Part shown: positions 6,601 through 7,343 of the stretch, one piece after another | Layout: the number at the start of each line of letters is the position of its first letter | Position numbering within the stretch: the first letter of the stretch is position 1 | Origin: Wenzhouxiangella sp. | GTDB taxonomy: Bacteria; Pseudomonadota; Gammaproteobacteria; Xanthomonadales; Wenzhouxiangellaceae | Assembly (NCBI GenBank): GCA_007121485.1 | Contig: SKKM01000075.1 | Coordinates: forward strand, 1-7,343 | Direction: 5' to 3' | Length of the DNA stretch: 7,343 nt | Notes under the pieces: generated by a model | Databases searched by the model: none | Seen by the model: only the letters and a program-made list of their open reading frames with translations | Told to the model about the DNA's origin: nothing | Made by a program: the position numbers and the translations under genes

Positions 6601-7343
6601 ATGGGCGCATTCGAGTACCAGGCCCTGGAGGGCGAGCGGACGCAGAAAGGGGTGATCCAGGCCGACACCGCGCGCGCCGCGCGCGCCCAGCTGCGCGAGC
6701 GCGGCCTGCTGCCGCTGGACGTGCGCGAGGTCAGGGCCGAGAGCGCCGGCGGCTGGAGCTTGAGCGGGCAGGGCAACGAGCGCGCCCTGCTGTTGCGCCA
6801 GTTGGCGACCCTGCTCAAGGCCGGGCTGACCCTGGAGGAAATCCTGAGCGTGCTGGTCGAGCAGGCCGACAGCGCCGCGCTGCGGCGCCAGCTTGGCGCC
6901 ATCCGCGCGCGGGTCATGGAGGGCCAGAGCCTGTCGGCGGCCATGGCCGAGCACCCGCGCCTGTTCCCCTACATGTACACCGCCGCCATTGCGGCCGGCG
7001 AGCGCGCCGGCCAGCTGGAAACCGTGCTCGCGCGCCTGGCCGATTTCGCCGAGCAGCGCGAGGCGATGAACCGCGGCGTGAGCCTGGCCCTGGTCTACCC
7101 GCTGCTGCTGGCGCTGATCGCCATCGCGGTGGTCTGGGGCCTGATCGGCTTTGTCGTGCCGCGCGTGGTCGGCGTGTTCGAGCAGGCCGCGCAGGAGTTG
7201 CCCTGGCTGACCCGCAGCCTGCTGGCGCTGTCGGACTTCATCGCCGCCTATGGTGTGCTGGTGCTGGCCGTGCTGGCGCTGGCCGCCGTGGCCGGTGCGG
7301 TGGCGCTGCGCCGGCCGGGCCCGCGCCGCCGGGTCGACGGCCA
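6601..7343 (+). CDS. gspF: Type II secretion system inner-membrane protein GspF, N-terminal part (runs off right edge)
   Basis: GspF is the polytopic inner-membrane protein of the secretion platform and contacts GspE and GspL. The frame is open from ATG 6601 to the edge, 247 complete codons of a family usually near 400 residues. The N-terminus GAFEYQALEGERTQKGVIQAD is a typical GspF opening. The first T2SSF domain (about 60-185) includes RQLATLLKAGLTLEE (66-80) and AAIAAGERAGQLE (128-140). A membrane segment spans about 161-187, followed by PRVVGVFEQAAQELPWLT (187-204) and a second hydrophobic stretch at about 205-236. The second domain is beyond the window. The gene begins 17 nt after gspE, with a weak GAAG 4 nt before the ATG. 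It fits the conserved C-D-E-F order. No internal stop is present. Confidence 0.92.
   Translation, partial: MGAFEYQALEGERTQKGVIQADTARAARAQLRERGLLPLDVREVRAESAGGWSLSGQGNERALLLRQLATLLKAGLTLEEILSVLVEQADSAALRRQLGAIRARVMEGQSLSAAMAEHPRLFPYMYTAAIAAGERAGQLETVLARLADFAEQREAMNRGVSLALVYPLLLALIAIAVVWGLIGFVVPRVVGVFEQAAQELPWLTRSLLALSDFIAAYGVLVLAVLALAAVAGAVALRRPGPRRRVDG

Noticed and set aside
5078..6610. 510-codon minus-strand frame opposite gspE
   Set aside because: It is a shadow of gspE with biased, repetitive composition and no family motifs.
6445..6954. Minus-strand frames opposite the gspE end and gspF
   Set aside because: The plus strand encodes a clear GspF N-terminus across this stretch, so these are shadows.
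6601..7343. Possible frameshift or pseudogene in gspF because no stop codon is seen
   Set aside because: The frame is continuous and family-like to the last base; the missing stop is due to the window edge.
1..7343. CRISPR arrays, tRNA or rRNA genes, insertion sequences, attachment sites
   Set aside because: I saw no spaced direct repeats, tRNA-like folds, transposase motifs or terminal repeats; nearly all of the sequence is accounted for by conserved genes.

Overview
The window looks like a piece of chromosome from a GC-rich gammaproteobacterium. The evidence is the gene neighbourhood rho - trxA | rhlB (trxA and rho on the minus strand, rhlB divergent), which is the classical gammaproteobacterial arrangement, together with strongly E. 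coli-like TrxA and Rho N-terminal sequences. The RhlB wording (HRIGRTAR instead of GRTGR) and the high-GC codon use would fit a Xanthomonadales/Lysobacterales- or Chromatiales-like lineage, but I cannot place it more precisely without a database.

Layout: positions 1-128 (minus) hold the first 42 codons of rho, which runs off the left edge. Positions 129-417 are the trxA-rho spacer/rho leader, with two strong abutting hairpins just after trxA. Positions 418-744 (minus) are trxA (thioredoxin, GTG start). Positions 745-954 are a divergent control region with a TATACT element and a perfect 12-bp palindrome. Positions 955-2214 (plus) are rhlB, the degradosome DEAD-box helicase (GTG start). After a 90-nt gap a type II secretion operon begins: gspC (2305-3162, TTG start), gspD (3205-5118), gspE (5108-6583, overlapping gspD by 11 nt) and gspF (from 6601, cut by the right edge).

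How the genes work together: GspC (inner-membrane clamp), GspD (outer-membrane secretin), GspE (cytoplasmic ATPase) and GspF (inner-membrane platform) are the first four parts of the machine that exports folded proteins from the periplasm. The remaining gsp genes probably follow beyond position 7343. RhlB, thioredoxin and Rho are housekeeping functions in RNA turnover, redox balance and transcription termination.

I see no undescribed system here. The most notable departure from family norms is that GspE has no cysteines at all, so it lacks the tetracysteine zinc-binding motif usual for T2SS ATPases, although the segment itself is present. Several very long antisense frames (up to 936 codons) are artefacts of GC-rich coding sequence.
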